64,000 nucleotides of DNA from Margaritifera margaritifera (GCA_029931535.1 JAQPZY010001098.1:744001-808000), one strand, 5' to 3'; shown: positions 1 to 11,070, counted from the first letter of the stretch. The notes: generated by a model not told the origin, from the letters alone. A program made the numbers and translations.

Positions 1-360
1 TTCATAACATTTTTATATGTATTAAATATAACAAGCCATCATTCATCTTTGCTGCTAATTTCAAATATATGAGTGCTACCGTCGGGGAGCGTTTGCACGA
101 ATTCTCCTCCCCCTCCCCCCCCCCCCCCCCGAAAAAAATGTTACGAATTATACCACACCACCCTCATTGAAGATGAGCGAAGTTTTTTTTTTTTTTTTTT
201 AGGTATATGAAGAAACTACTTTTTCTTTTAGTTCATTCATATTTTTTTATGTTTTGAATAAGACGAGTCGGGATTCATTTTTGTGCTAATTTCAAACGTT
301 CACAGAGCACTACCGTGACGCAGTATTCTCTCCAGCACGCCCTATTGATGCAATCACCCC
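1..360. repeat. Two-unit diverged tandem duplication with poly-C and poly-T runs
   Basis: Bases 1-110 and about 232-345 align as diverged copies of one unit. Both carry a TTCAT...ATTTTTAT-rich start, then GCTAATTTCAAA, then GCACTACCGT or GTGCTACCGT, giving a period near 235 bp. A run of about 20 C lies around 111-130 and a T run around 184-200. No coding signal. Confidence 0.5.
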
Positions 361-1421
361 TAAATTTAACAAATCCTTCCACCCTTATTTTTTTTCAGAT
401 AAGCGAGCGCTTAAAAGTCGCAGAGTCAATTTTGCCGTAAGCGTAACGAAACCGGTAACAGTCATTAATATTGATAACTCGATCCCATTGTGTAAGCCCT
501 TCATTTCGCTATTTGGTCGTAATGTCGCTGCGTTTACATGCATATCTAATGCATGCAACGTATTGTCATTTGCATAACACATGATCACTGGTGCTGTACC
601 GAAAATGAAGATAATCAACTTGATTATTATCTTTACTGATTACAATTTATTTATGCCACTCACGTTTGTTGAAAAATGTTATAAGGGGTATATTGACATA
701 TACTCGTATAATATTAAACTACCCCACCCACCACCTTTGAAAATTAAAAATACCCCTTACGAAAATGCCAGACATTTTTTGAAAATCCTGGAGAAATCCC
801 ATTAAGGTTCAAACTTTCCCAGTGTTCTGGCACATGTTTGATCATTACACACCAGTTATGCTTTATTTAATGTACCATTTGCAAATATAGACTTTCTGGA
901 GCAATTTTTTTTAAGAATTTTATCAGTCACTTGGCAGTTTTTTTCTGAATTCTATCAGTCACTCAGCAACAAGCTTTAACCAATTATACCGCAGTAGTAC
1001 ACCCCTAACATATCCAAGTTAAAATATAATACAAAGGAAAATGCTGGCAGTTTTTATTCAGGGTATAATACAATTAAACTTTGTTGCATTTTTTCAGTAT
1101 TTTTGATAACCCAGTGACATTGTGTGGAAATAAATATGCTTTAAGTAACCAAAGATGATCACCCGTCTAGACTTGTTTTTACCTTTTGACGATTTAGATT
1201 TTTTTTTTTTAAATTATGCCAAAGACAATAATGTAATTTTGTCAACTCCCTTACACATTTATACATGCTAGCTTCATTGTTATTTATTTCAGTATGTATT
1301 ATACGAAGAATATAGTAAAATGAGTTTATCGAGTGTTTTTATATGCAAAATCAAAGTATTAAACCGCTTTTTCCACAAACATTTTTGCCATTTTTTTAAA
1401 ATCCTGCTTTTGGATTACTAG
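361..1421. other. No gene seen; AT-rich intergenic DNA
   Basis: Short open frames on both strands lack recognisable motifs or biased composition. Several T runs occur. Nothing is called. Confidence 0.6.
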
Positions 1422-1635
1422 TACCGCCTGTATTCGCTTAGAAGTCGAGACCAACTGCAAACTGCACAGTCCCAGATCTGCCGCCGCATAATGCACCGAC
1501 AGATCTGGGTCTATGCAGTTTGTTAGGAGTAATCAATAGAACAAACAACATAAACCCTAATCTGCCGGCGCATTATGCGACGGCAGATCAGGGTGTATGC
1601 TGTTGGACACGGTTTGTACACGAGTGTAGACGGTA
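1422..1635 (+). mobile_element. Twin-hairpin MITE, copy A
   Basis: The copy begins TACCGCCTGTATTCGCTT and ends with a related inverted sequence at GACGGTA. Between the ends are two long hairpins built on GATCTGCCG...CGGCAGATC around a CATAATG or CATTATG centre. In full copies elsewhere the first stem is the CTGCATAGACCCA type and the second the ACATAGACCCT type. This copy has many substitutions and looks old. It has no coding capacity. Assignment rests on seven similar loci in this window. Confidence 0.85.
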
Positions 1636-1721
1636 CCTGTTCAAAGGTCAAGAGAGCTACGGTGTATGTTTTTGTCCATCATATTTGTTTGCCGCGCGTC
1701 ATCCATCTGTCAACATTGTTT

Positions 1722-1723
<2 letters not shown>

Positions 1724-1752
<29 letters not shown>

Positions 1753-1781
1753 GTTTGTTTGTTTGTTTGTTTGTTGTTTGG
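1724..1781. repeat. Poly-T followed by (GTTT)n microsatellite
   Basis: About 28 T are followed by about six GTTT units. It may be the reverse-strand tail of a retroposed sequence, but no body was recognised. Confidence 0.8.
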
Positions 1782-2192
1782 CCACTCATGAGGTTTTATT
1801 TCCAAAATCATTTTGATTATACTTGGTATGTTGTACGATCAAAATGTCTCAATCGATAATGAGTGACATTTACTCATGTAAATCAAATATCTTGCATTTG
1901 ATTGGTTCAGCTTGTTATAGGCCAACACGAATGACCTGTCCGTTTGATCTCTCCACAGACACTTGTCTGTCTCTATAAGGATATGTAAAATTGCTAACAG
2001 ATGCCCTCCCCTCTCCAAATCAACACAAGGTGACTAACTTGCCCCTACTGTTTAATTTGGATCTCTCTACGATTTCAATATAATTTTCTTATAACATCAA
2101 TGCTTCGATTGGTACAAGACCTATAACGGAAAGGATGCACATTGGAACTATTTAACGATGTATGAATTACGTCTCTTGATCATTTAATAGCT
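1782..2192. other. No gene seen
   Basis: Mixed sequence. The stretch 1900-1985 has short similarity to other CTGTCTCTATAAGG-containing DNA in the window (54530-54560). No ORF of note. Confidence 0.5.
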
Positions 2193-2353
2193 GCTTTTTG
2201 TCGAGCACCACCTTGGTCGAAGCTCACTTTGACGTGCGTGTGTCCGTCCGTACATCTGTTTACACCCTAGATTAGCCTCAACGTGAAATCTTTTTTTTTT
2301 TTCAACTTGGCGAAATAAATGGCGAGCTCGACAAAAAATGTGACCTCTTGTTA
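2193..2353. mobile_element. Small element candidate with 12-bp inverted repeats
   Basis: TTTTTGTCGAGC at 2195-2206 is exactly inverted as GCTCGACAAAAA at 2326-2337. The 9-mer TTAATAGCT flanks the unit directly at 2184-2192 and 2354-2362, as a target-site duplication would. The interior carries CGTCCGTAC-type sequence and a T run but no ORF. The direct repeats stand slightly outside the inverted repeats, so the exact ends are uncertain. Confidence 0.45.
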
Positions 2354-2362
2354 TTAATAGCT

Positions 2363-3003
2363 TCATGTAGTCTGCTTGGACACTGAATCACTTGTCTTGT
2401 TAAACCAGCCTCTCGCCTCAATTTGTGAGATATCCTTCTTAAGAGGGTCTGGTAAAATGTTTCATTGATCTTCTACCTATAGAAGGCACTTAGGTAAAAC
2501 TTTGTAGAAACGAAACTTCAAAGATATTTCTCGTTATCTCAGAATGTGTTTAGACATACTTTTTGCAATCATTCAAGCCAATATTCTATTTTAAGCTTAA
2601 ACTATATCATTAGACATTTTAACAGACGCCAATGCACGAGGCGACTCGCAATCAGCCAAATATGAGGTCATCTTACCATCAGAGTGACCTATTACGTTAC
2701 CTTATCTAATTAGCCAATAAAATTACTTTACCAAAATTTGGGAAAGGCTCATTCTGGCCTTAACAAGAGCTCTCTGTTACAAGACCCTCCTTTGGCGGAG
2801 ATCTCACAGAAAGGTCTGGTTGAACGAGACTATTGAATCACAGGTAAATGCTTCCGATACGTCACGGAGTGATAAGTTGCATACAATTCTGGCTTGTAGT
2901 TATTGTTCACTCTGACTGGAATAGATTTGTATCAATTCCATACCGCTAGTCACAGTAGCCACCATCACAATCATCCTCATCATCATCCATGTTGTCGTTG
3001 TTG
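2363..3003. other. No gene seen
   Basis: Unremarkable AT-rich sequence with a short CATCATCAC-like microsatellite near 2962-2985. Confidence 0.5.
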
Positions 3004-3016
3004 TATAGTTATATGC

Positions 3017-3240
3017 GGTGGCCGAGTGGACTAAAGCGCTCGCCTTGACAGATCACTCACATCTCACCTCTGTCCGCGTGGGTTCGAGTCTCGGCTCGAC
3101 CAAAGTGTGTATGCGATAAAGCTTTCCAGCAGATTCCCTTGGGTCGGTGGTTCTTTCTCCACCAAATATACTGGCCGCCATTTATAGCCTATCCTGTGCT
3201 GAAAAATGGCGTTAAACCCCACAAAACCAAACGAAACCAA
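3017..3240 (+). mobile_element. Full-length tRNA-derived SINE
   Basis: The head reads like a tRNA. GGTGGCCGAGTGG at 3017 resembles a pol III A box and GGGTTCGAGTCTC near 3080 a B box, with the variable region between them. A body follows, ending ACTGGCCGCC...TGTGCTGAAAAATGGCG and a GTTAAAC(C) motif, then a CCAAACGAAACCAA tail. The 13-mer TATAGTTATATGC is present exactly at 3004-3016 and again at 3241-3253, a perfect target-site duplication that fixes both ends. GGCCGAG and the long extra arm region suggest a Leu- or Ser-type tRNA ancestor. The exact duplication implies a fairly recent LINE-driven insertion. Confidence 0.93.
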
Positions 3241-3253
3241 TATAGTTATATGC

Positions 3254-3734
3254 ATAACATAGATATATTGTTCATGAGAAAGCAGTATATACACGTATTT
3301 ATAATACTTATTTATATATTTACTAAGAAATGTACACATTTTTACGTATAATAGAAATGTTATCCTCTCGCACATACATAAATACATATGTACATACATA
3401 CAACCAAACATGCAGTACGTTTAAGACTAAACTTGATACCCAGATTGACACATGATTTACTTTTTGGGCACAACGTTTAAACTAGGAATAAACATCAAAG
3501 TGTACCTGGTGTTGACTCCCCAATGAACAATATTGCGCCAGGTAGTGCATTTCTAGTGCACTTCTGTGTACCTCTATGAACAAGCTATCCGACATTTGTA
3601 CATGTGTGGTAGTTCATTGTAAATCTTTGAAATATTCAAACTGTCCGGGTGACCTGATTATGGCAACATTTAAATTACTTATTCAATTTCATTCTTCCTA
3701 ATTCTTAACTTCACTTTTATTAGTTCATCGATTT
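3254..3734. other. No gene seen
   Basis: AT-rich with ATAC-type short repeats near 3365-3405. Frames here are short and featureless. Confidence 0.5.
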
Positions 3735-4395
3735 TGTTACGACTCAAAGTCTTAAAATAATGTAACAGAAAGAAAGTGAAACTAACAATGTTAGTGAAAT
3801 CAACAAGCAATTTATTTCTAGACAATTAAAGTGAAAATTCAAAAGACACTTACAATAACGTGAATTAAAGTCCAAAAAATCCATTAATCCTAAGTGTTCT
3901 AATCACAAGTCCTAAATATAGAATGTTCCGAATGAATTCAAGTAGTATTGAATGCCCTGATGTGCCAGTAGTTTTGAATGTCCTGATATGCCTAAATGTT
4001 GTAATCCAGAATATCTTTGAATTAATTCACATAATTCATAAAGTCAAGTATTAATCCTAACTGAGAATGAGCACTTTTAGTAATTCCAATGAATATTTCA
4101 AATAAATAATTCCGCTCTCTGAATTTGCTCGGATTTTCACAACTGTAACATCTGATTACTAAAATAAATTCCTTAATAGACTGATCTTTATAACATGAAG
4201 TTTAGTATAGGAATGGAATCTTGCTTACCAAATGCTCTATAAATATAAAGACAAGTCACTTAACAGAATATTCTAGAATATGAGTAACTCTAATGGAAAA
4301 TAACTGTGCGTGCCTGACTTTTCTCACATCAAGACATGGAAAGTTCCAATCTAAGTACTAAATGCTATTTAAACAGACTAAACTTGAACTCAAAT
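3735..4395. mobile_element. LTR-like repeat, copy 1
   Basis: The copy starts TGTTACGACTC, identical to the two other copies at 25978 and 50363. It stays alignable through AAATCAACAAGCAATTTATT, ATAGAATGTTCCGAA and a TATA-like stretch at about 4246-4256. AGAATATTCTAGAAT at 4265-4279 fits three alternating heat-shock-element pentamers. The right end is lost at or before a SINE fragment near 4405. On the minus strand the order is HSE, TATA-like box, AATAAA, then the GTCGTAACA end, which suits an LTR read on the minus strand. Orientation is not proven. Confidence 0.75.
4265..4279. promoter_or_regulatory. Heat-shock-element-like triplet in LTR copy 1
   Basis: Three alternating nGAAn units (AGAAT, ATTCT, AGAAT) match the heat-shock-factor consensus. 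The position corresponds to the same motif in the other two LTR copies, about 15-20 bases from the TATA-like sequence. Binding is inferred. Confidence 0.6.
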
Positions 4396-4404
4396 GCTGT
4401 TGTT

Positions 4405-4500
4405 GTTGCTATGGGTTTAACGCCATTTTTCAGCACATGATAGGTTATACATTGCGGCCAGTATATTTGGTGGAGGAAGAACCCGGAAAAAACCCGGGTC
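4405..4500 (-). mobile_element. 3' fragment of the SINE family seen at 3017
   Basis: The reverse complement carries the same TCCACCAAATATACTGGCCG, then CTGAAAAATGGCG and a GTTAAACCC ending, followed by an AGCAACAACAACAGC tail. No tRNA head is visible, so the copy is 5'-truncated. It marks where LTR copy 1 stops being recognisable. Confidence 0.85.
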
Positions 4501-5325
4501 CTATATCTTTAGTCCTATAATTAATAATGAAGAATTAAATTTAATCTGATTAAAACTTCAGTCTTGTAAGGAAGTTCATTGTACTCAGTTTTTGGTAGCA
4601 GATAAATATATTTACTGAAATGGGAATCATGTTTGGCATTTAAAAAAAAAATAAAGCACATTACCAGCATTTTTACAGTTAAACTGAAAAAAGAGCCAAA
4701 TATATTTGTGTATATTCTCCCCGGAAGCTTATTGTAACTTAAACAAGATCATGAGTAGAACTTTCTAATTATAAAGTTTAATTATAATTTAATCATTAGC
4801 TTCATGTGGAAGAAATAATTGGATAGACAAATTTACAAAGTATGATAATTAAGATTTTAGACATTTTAATTCACTGTCAATCAATAGATAATGATGATGA
4901 ATTCGAGTTTTACTTGCATGTCTTTTACAATTATGATTTTTAAGATATATAATATGGTTGTTTCTTGACAATATAAATTTGCGTTTGGTTACCTGTGACT
5001 TTAAAGACAAAAATCGCTATGAATGGGGCTAATAGTTTTTCTCACTGCAAGTCTTATTACTAAATTTTAAAATCAAAATAGGTCATTACAAAGAACTGTC
5101 GAATGCAATTAATTGTAGAAAGAAATGTATGCAAAATTATTATTTACTGATAGCTAGGAAAAGTGTGCATTAATAATGCTCGCAAGGATCCTCTTCCTGA
5201 AGTACCATCATTTTGTGTTTGTTTTATATTTGACAAGTGAATACGAAGCTGAACGATCCCCATTGTTCATTGAAATCAATACGGGATTAGGGTGGTAGGA
5301 GGCCCTGAAGCAATTAAAAAAAGCG
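4501..5325. other. No gene seen; AT-rich
   Basis: Low-complexity AT-rich sequence without long frames or repeats shared inside the window. Confidence 0.5.
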
Positions 5326-5330
5326 CCCTG

Positions 5331-5580
5331 CCCCCCCCCCCCTCCCCCGTATATGTCAGTTATCATTTCACTGCGTTGCGGGGCCTGGAGCAACTGCTTC
5401 ATTTGCTCCGCCTTTAATCCGGCCTTGATTGAAGTACTGTATTGTTTCCAATTTATAGATGTTTTTCCACTCTCTTGTCCACGTGCTTTACAATTGTCCA
5501 AACAACGAAACAGTGATAACCACGCCTATTCAATAGCATGGCACAGAGATAACCACGCCTATTCATTAGCATGGCACTGT
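5331..5580. repeat. Poly-C tract and 33-bp duplicated unit
   Basis: A C-rich tract lies near 5331-5347. Two copies of ATAACCACGCCTATTCA(A/T)TAGC plus ATGGCACAGAG-like sequence stand side by side at about 5516-5548 and 5549-5580. Confidence 0.7.
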
Positions 5581-6472
5581 GGCACATACTACAAAGTCAG
5601 AGTATTTTATGTCGACACTTACCACATCTGAATTAGTGTTAACATTTTTAGTGTATACTGAAAATTTCATCAACAATGGCTGATAAAATGTGAAGTTATG
5701 ACGGTTTGAATTTGTATATGATATATAGTGGCGTCGCCTAGGTGACAGAAATTGGGTCTGAGTGTCCGACAAGCTTCCAGTGCGCCTGTAAATCGCGCGA
5801 TGTCTAGCAACTTTTACAGCGATAGTATTGGCTCGCGGTCCATAAGTATCGGCACGTGCTGAGGTTTGACTGACATACGGCGATCCGTTAATTAAAAGCC
5901 ACGTTTCTTATTGGACTAATTATGGATTAAATATGTGATTCTAAGGCATCTTGCTACCTTACACTTCGGCTACCCGACCTGTCACATACATACACACAAT
6001 GATATTGCAAAGTAAAAGTCAAATGTGAAATATTGCCTGAACAGTAGAAGTCATGTTAAGTGTCCTCACCTTTGCATGTACGACTGTCCTCTGACGTCAT
6101 TCCCAACCTCGTGGGCTGCATTCAAGATCCCAAACGATGTTTATCATTTACTCATCGTTCTTAAAATGTGACACAAAAGATGATTACCCTTTTTCATTGG
6201 TCTAGACCGTGATTGAGTTCAGGTTACAAGTTTACGTTATTTGATTTCAGAGTTTAGTATCATTACTTACATTCAATCCCTATATCCATCTTCTCTTTAC
6301 TGCATCTTTTTCTCTACCCCTCTCCCCCACTTTTTATTATTGTTCTTCTATTTTCTATTCTGACACATTTTGTTACATTATCTTAAACTTCACTTGGATG
6401 ACGTAGTCTAACAATAGTGTGCATTTTAATTTGTTATCCTAGAGAAGCAATATGTTTGATGAAGGATTTTAT
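5581..6472. other. No gene seen
   Basis: Neither strand shows an ORF with recognisable motifs. Pyrimidine-rich near 6300-6345. Confidence 0.5.
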
Positions 6473-6724
6473 GGACGGACCAATTAATTTTCGGGGGGGG
6501 GGGGAAGCTGGCATTATTTATTTTTTTAATGTACGGCCCCCAAATAGTTTGAAAAAAAAATATTCTTGCTCAGATTTGTAGGGGGAAAAAAGAACTAGTT
6601 AAAGACAGATTATTAGTTGGAAATTTTTTTTATCTTTAGGTAAAAAAAACACAACATATATACCCTCGTTAGAAACAAAATCCCAGTCCCCTACCCCATT
6701 ACCCGAAAATTAAATAGTTCGTCT
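6473..6724. mobile_element. TIR element with G-rich ends, copy 1
   Basis: The left end GGACGGACCAATTAATTTTC runs into a G12 tract. The right end reads C-rich, then GAAAATTAAATAGTTCGTC, which is the imperfect inverse. The interior CTTGCTCAGATTTGTAGG recurs in copy 2 at 30883-31118 in the same order. It is a non-coding MITE-like unit of about 250 bp of unknown superfamily. Confidence 0.7.
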
Positions 6725-7379
6725 ACATCACACCTGCGACCGAAATTAGATATACTTATGGTCTTAGATCAAAAAGCTCAAGTGGTAGGTCAAAGAATCC
6801 AACTAAAGTGCGTGTGAGAGAGAGATTAATATCTTTATTTCCTCCCTAACTAAAATCAGTCATGCAAATACATTAAGAATGAACAATCGAAAATTTAGCA
6901 GTTATTTGAGAAAAGTAAACACCAGATGTCAACAAGAACAACAACAACAAAACGTATTAACAAAGTTGAATGATCTCAGCACATACACCGTGGAAATAAA
7001 CGAGAAAATGTATACCCTTAGGAAAATATGAATAGTGTCATGAGAGAGAGAGAGACCCATTGCGTAGTTATGATACGCCATAAACTTAAACATCTCCATT
7101 TGTATTCCAGCTGATTTGAGTTGAGAAATAAAAACTGGAAGCAACTTTTTTGGCTTTTCCGTTGCCGATTCTGTGGGGTTTTTTTTCCTCACATATTCCT
7201 ACCCCCTCGACTCAAGCCTATCCACTGATAGTACCCCGGGGTCATACACATATATTCTCCACATTTATTATGTGAATTATTGTCATGACAATGTGTAAAT
7301 AAAGTGTAGTCAAATTTGAAAATGTAACTGCGATTGTAATAATTGTAAGTACTTAAAGTAGTTAATGAAGCCAGGATGG
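6725..7379. other. No gene seen
   Basis: Contains short GAGAGA runs near 6818 and 7043. Minus frame 6929-7192 is a weak open frame ending in a Cys run from an AAC microsatellite and is not supported as a gene. Confidence 0.5.
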
Positions 7380-7950
7380 CCCGGGAGGGGCTGGTATGGG
7401 CACTACGAAGTCCACTCTCCGGCCATCTTGGACTGGGCTACTATGGAGCCTTATGGTAATTTAATGTTAAAAACGTCCATAAGTTTAATATTATGAGCTG
7501 GAATGGAGCTGTACGAGAATTGAACATTGTGGGTCACTAAGGGATCCAATGGTAATTTAACAGTGTGGGTCACTATGTGGATCTAACACACTTAATGACA
7601 AGCGAATACACATCTTTACTAACATGGTGATATACTGGAAGGATGGAGTCCGTTGGATTAACATTGGGGATGTCACGTGTCCTTTTAAAGTCAAGATGGT
7701 GGCTGTAACGGTAAAACTATGGGTTTATCTTATAAATTTAACAGGGTGGAGTCAATAGAGATATCCCAGTATGTCCTACTTCATATAGTCCATATATCTT
7801 CCGGAAGTAGATTTTGTTTAAAAAAAAAAAGTTTGCTAATCCGCACTTTAAATTTTGTTCATGTTTGCGCATGCGAACTTGAAAAAATTTTCAAACCGCA
7901 TAAAATTTATATTAATTTCTTTTAATTTATTTTTTAAAAAATGAATAAAG
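7380..7950. repeat. Degenerate ~70-bp tandem repeats flanking a Polinton-type segment, copy 1
   Basis: Phrases such as ACTATGG, GGTAATTTAA, AACATTGTGGGTCACTA and AATTTAACAGTGTGG recur every 60-80 bases through 7440-7740. The same phrases recur at 32150-32400, and in both places they lie about 700 bp from the same stem-loop-bearing frame. The block therefore probably belongs to the same ancestral element. Confidence 0.55.
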
Positions 7951-7952
7951 TT

Positions 7953-8655
7953 TCAAAAGTTCACGCTAAAGAAATTGGTTACAAAATATTTAAAACAATT
8001 TTCATTTTTAAAAAAGTTCAAACAAACTTGTTTGTACACAGTTATACATATATACAAACAAATACAAATATAATTTCTGGGTTGGCAATATTGAGTGGTA
8101 TTCTTTTCTTGAAACATGGGTGACCCTGAAAAGGGCAGTTGGTTAGCCCTGACAAGGGTTGGTCGTTTGGTGCCATATGTAGCACATCTATTTTCCCACC
8201 TATCCTGAAGCCATGGATCTACAGAGACGGACAGTGTAGTGTGAATCTGATTAGTCTCGCTCTCCAAATCCTCCACCCTCGAGATAAACTCTTCCTATGG
8301 TGAATGTTGCTGTTGCTTCTGCTGCTTATGTTCTTGCAGGTTCCGCTGTTGGATTAGCTGCCACTGCGCCTCACTGAGTTGCTGCTGCTCCATCTGCTGC
8401 TGTTCTAGTTGTTATATTTGCAGCTCTCTCATCGTCTCCCACTCCCTTTTCTTCCATTTACTTTTCTTAGTTTATGACATATATTACTAGTTGTTTTGCC
8501 ATTCTAAAATGGATGTCGGTGGTCTTCACTAGTCTCCTTTTTCCTGGAAGTAGCTCCAGTTCCTCTATATGGTCTAGGAGGTGCTTGACATGTTCTAAAT
8601 GGACCAGTGACACAGCTCATCAGCTGTTAATGTTTGAACTTATTGTTGTTGTTTA
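7953..8655 (-). pseudogene. Gln-rich coiled-coil protein remnant shared with the Polinton locus (copy 1)
   Basis: Read on the minus strand, a broken frame runs from about 8655 to 7953. In order it shows an acidic-hydrophobic stretch (HIEELELL), the conserved MAKQLV, a Gln-rich helix-like segment around 8290-8440, then a Glu-rich part and a C-terminal RANQLPFSGSP at the stem-loop. At least two stops and a frame change interrupt it. The same order (QVKELEL, MAKQLV, glutamate-rich, RPFSGSP) recurs at 32950-33240 beside Polinton capsid sequence. I do not recognise the protein. Its link to Polinton rests on that shared neighbourhood. LINE tail sequence begins just above 8655. Confidence 0.5.
8101..8136 (-). 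terminator. Histone-type 3' stem-loop and purine-rich downstream element, SL1
   Basis: On the minus strand GCCCTTTTCAGGGT (8136-8123) resembles the replication-dependent histone mRNA stem-loop with its TTTC loop. It is followed by CACCCA and, about 11 bases on, CAAGAAAAGA, which resembles the U7-binding histone downstream element. The outer stem pairs are weak (G-T wobble, then mismatch). The motif overlaps the readable frame, so it could be coding sequence by chance. Confidence 0.4.
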
Positions 8656-9054
8656 GTAAGACTGATTGATTGATTTTTGAATTAACGACGTGTGCAGCCA
8701 TTCGGCTGTGTACGTCGGATAGCATTGTGCGCACAGCCCACTATTTAATTACTTGTGGATGTCTGGTGAGGCAAAGAAGGAAAGCAGCTCGGCAATTGGT
8801 GCGCCGTTGTCCCATGAATCTCCATAATGTCCAGAGTATACTAATTTTGATTTGTGTGCCAAAAAGAGTAAAATTTGTCATCTTGCAGCCGAATTTTCAA
8901 TAAGGAATTTTGAATTAACTCTGTACTGTATGGCTCGTACATTATTGTTATTTCAGGGGATTAATAGAGAGAATATAGGATTTAGGAGCGGAATTCGTTG
9001 CTAAGACATGTTGCTTTATTGGATCTATATTCATGCAGTTGATGATATTAATCA

Positions 9055-9335
9055 TTTACTGCCTTGTGCAGTGGGCCCTGATGGTATGGGCTTGGGACTA
9101 CCTCATATGTAGGATAGGGTGTAGGGCATAACATTGGGGTGTGGGGTGTTTTAACCTTGAAATGATTGCCGCCTTGTGCAGCTGGCCCTGATGGTCTGGG
9201 CTTTTGACCATCTTTTACATAACTAGTAAGGGGTGGGGCAGTTCTGTGTTTTTCTTATCAATATTGCCGCCTTGTGCAGCTGGTCCTGATAATCTGGACT
9301 TTGGACCACCTTATATTTCTTAATTTTATGAGGTT
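9055..9335 (-). repeat. Triplicated ~100-bp unit in the LINE 3' UTR
   Basis: GCCTTGTGCAG...GGYCCTGAT...TGGGCTT...GACYACCT occurs at about 9059, 9169 and 9266, with spacings near 110 and 97. The second LINE has the same triplication at 13019, 13162 and 13286, so it is a property of the element. Confidence 0.75.
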
Positions 9336-9959
9336 GTTAGTTTGCTGGTTCCGTGCCTGGTTTCCGACTGCTTGTGTTCATTACGGTTGTTAGTGTAGCA
9401 TCCCAATACCAGATAGTAGCAGGAGTGAGATTTTTTTAAATATTTTATTTTTGAAGAGTATTATTCCTGTAGTAGGAAAGATATAATTAAACAATTTTTT
9501 TAAAAAAACCAACATTCATGATGTGTTAGTAATATAGGATGATGAGGCGGTATTATAATTGCTGGTTATGACTTTTTTTAATTTACCTATAGTTAAAATA
9601 TTCCATGACTTGTCTTTTTTATGGAGGTTGAAATTCTCTCGCCCCTGTGGGCGGGGATAGGCAGCTCGTTGCGAACTGGCTACCCCGAATGGGCCCAGCA
9701 TACTATCCCCTTCCTCTTAGGCGGAGCCCTTCCTCTCCCGCTTAAGACAAGTGCTGTGTCCCTATTGCCTGTTTAAACTTTTATGGTGCGTAATTAGTTT
9801 TTGTTGTGGCTTAGCTTGGTCCTTAGTTGGGGTTTAAATTTTTCCTCTCTTTCCGATTTCTTTTATATATCCCATGATGTTTGGATACATCAAATTGATG
9901 TTATTAATTTAAGTTGTTAAGAAATTCGGGTATATGCTTGAGGATTTTAATTCTTTCTG

Positions 9960-10110
9960 TCTTTCCTGAAATTGTGTGCTCTCTCTAGTGTACGTGGGGC
10001 ATTTATTGAATATATGGTCAAGTGTTTCTGGGGTGGGACAGTGTGGGCAGTTTACGCCTGCTTCTTTGATATCCGGTACATACCTTCCAAAACTGTTTGC
10101 TAGGAGAGTT
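9960..10110 (-). pseudogene. LINE ORF2 C-terminal zinc motif, copy 1
   Basis: The minus strand reads a CPHCPTPETLDHIFNKCPTY segment, a C-x2-C-x7-H-x4-C pattern usual at the C-terminus of I-group and related LINE ORF2 proteins. It follows the RNase H domain by about 300 bases, with frame changes between. It belongs to the same truncated element. Confidence 0.8.
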
Positions 10111-10364
10111 TTTCCCGTTTTAATTCGGTTTATGATGTCATGTGTGTTTGCCAGGTTTGGTGCGAGGGTGTTTCTATTGACTTTTTTACATATGTCGTAT
10201 AGCCTGCGCCCTTTGTTTGTTTCGTCCCACTCCCTCTGCGTTTTTTTTTTTTTTTTTTAAATCTTTTTTTTCTGTCAATTTCTTGCCTAATCACACTGTA
10301 GATCTCCTGAACGCTGTATTTCAACTGGTGGATTTCTTGTTCGCTTAACTTGTTTTTTTTTTTG

Positions 10365-10886
10365 CTACTTTATCAGCAGGTATGTCAATGTGTCAATGTG
10401 AGGGGGCACCCACATAAATTCTACAGTTTGATCGGTTTGTTTGAGGATTTTTAGTTTCAGGTAGACTTCTTTCATCATATTTTCCCTACATGAAGAGTTG
10501 CCTGATTCCAGAGTCCGCAGCACACTGAAAGAGTCGCTAATTATTATTGCTTTTTTGGTATGGCTGGCCTGAATCCATTCGATTGCTTTGGAAATGGCCC
10601 AAAATTCGACCGTGTAAATGGAGTAGTTGTCCGGTAGCCTTGCCCCCAATGTGATGTTTTTCTCCGGTATTACTACTGCTGCTGCAGTACGCCCTGGGTC
10701 TGTGAAATTAGATCCATCGGTGTAAATATGGGTGTATCCCTCATACCTACTTTCTATTTCAGTGAGAATTTTCGCCCTTATTTCTATAGGTTTTTTCAGT
10801 TTATCTCCATTCTTAAGAGCATTAAAGTTAATATTTGGCATAGTACAGGTCCATGGGGCGGGGTCAGCATATTTTGTTGTTTCCAC
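10365..10886 (-). pseudogene. LINE RNase H domain, copy 1
   Basis: The 173-residue frame begins in a linker and carries the RNase H fold signatures in order: IYTDGS near residue 56, the helix with VEFWAISKAIEW near 93-104, the IISDSFSVLRTL strand-helix near 114-125, and WVPPH near 159. These supply the D, E and D catalytic positions. The canonical W-V-P-S-H is altered to W-V-P-P-H, and the downstream N-E-x-A-D part, visible in copy 2, is lost to a frame change, so the copy is dead. In these LINEs RNase H removes RNA from the RNA-DNA hybrid during target-primed reverse transcription. Confidence 0.9.
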
Positions 10887-11070
10887 CTGAAGGTTCGGGG
10901 TTTTTAATTCAGTTTTCAGGTCGTGGATTTTTTGCCCCCAAGTAAATGTTTCAGTAGTTTATGCCTGTAGGGCCTGCTGCATCTCTCTATTATTTGCTCG
11001 CGTAGGGTGAGATTTATCGTGTATTGATATTCTTGTCGCATACCGCAGGAGCAAGTCTTCTGTTCTCAAG

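Noticed and set aside
3017..3105. Functional tRNA-Leu or tRNA-Ser gene
   Set aside because: Acceptor ends do not pair and the unit continues into a SINE body bounded by a target duplication.
8101..8660. Histone gene upstream of the histone-type stem-loop
   Set aside because: The minus-strand frames upstream are Gln-rich coiled coil and not any core histone.
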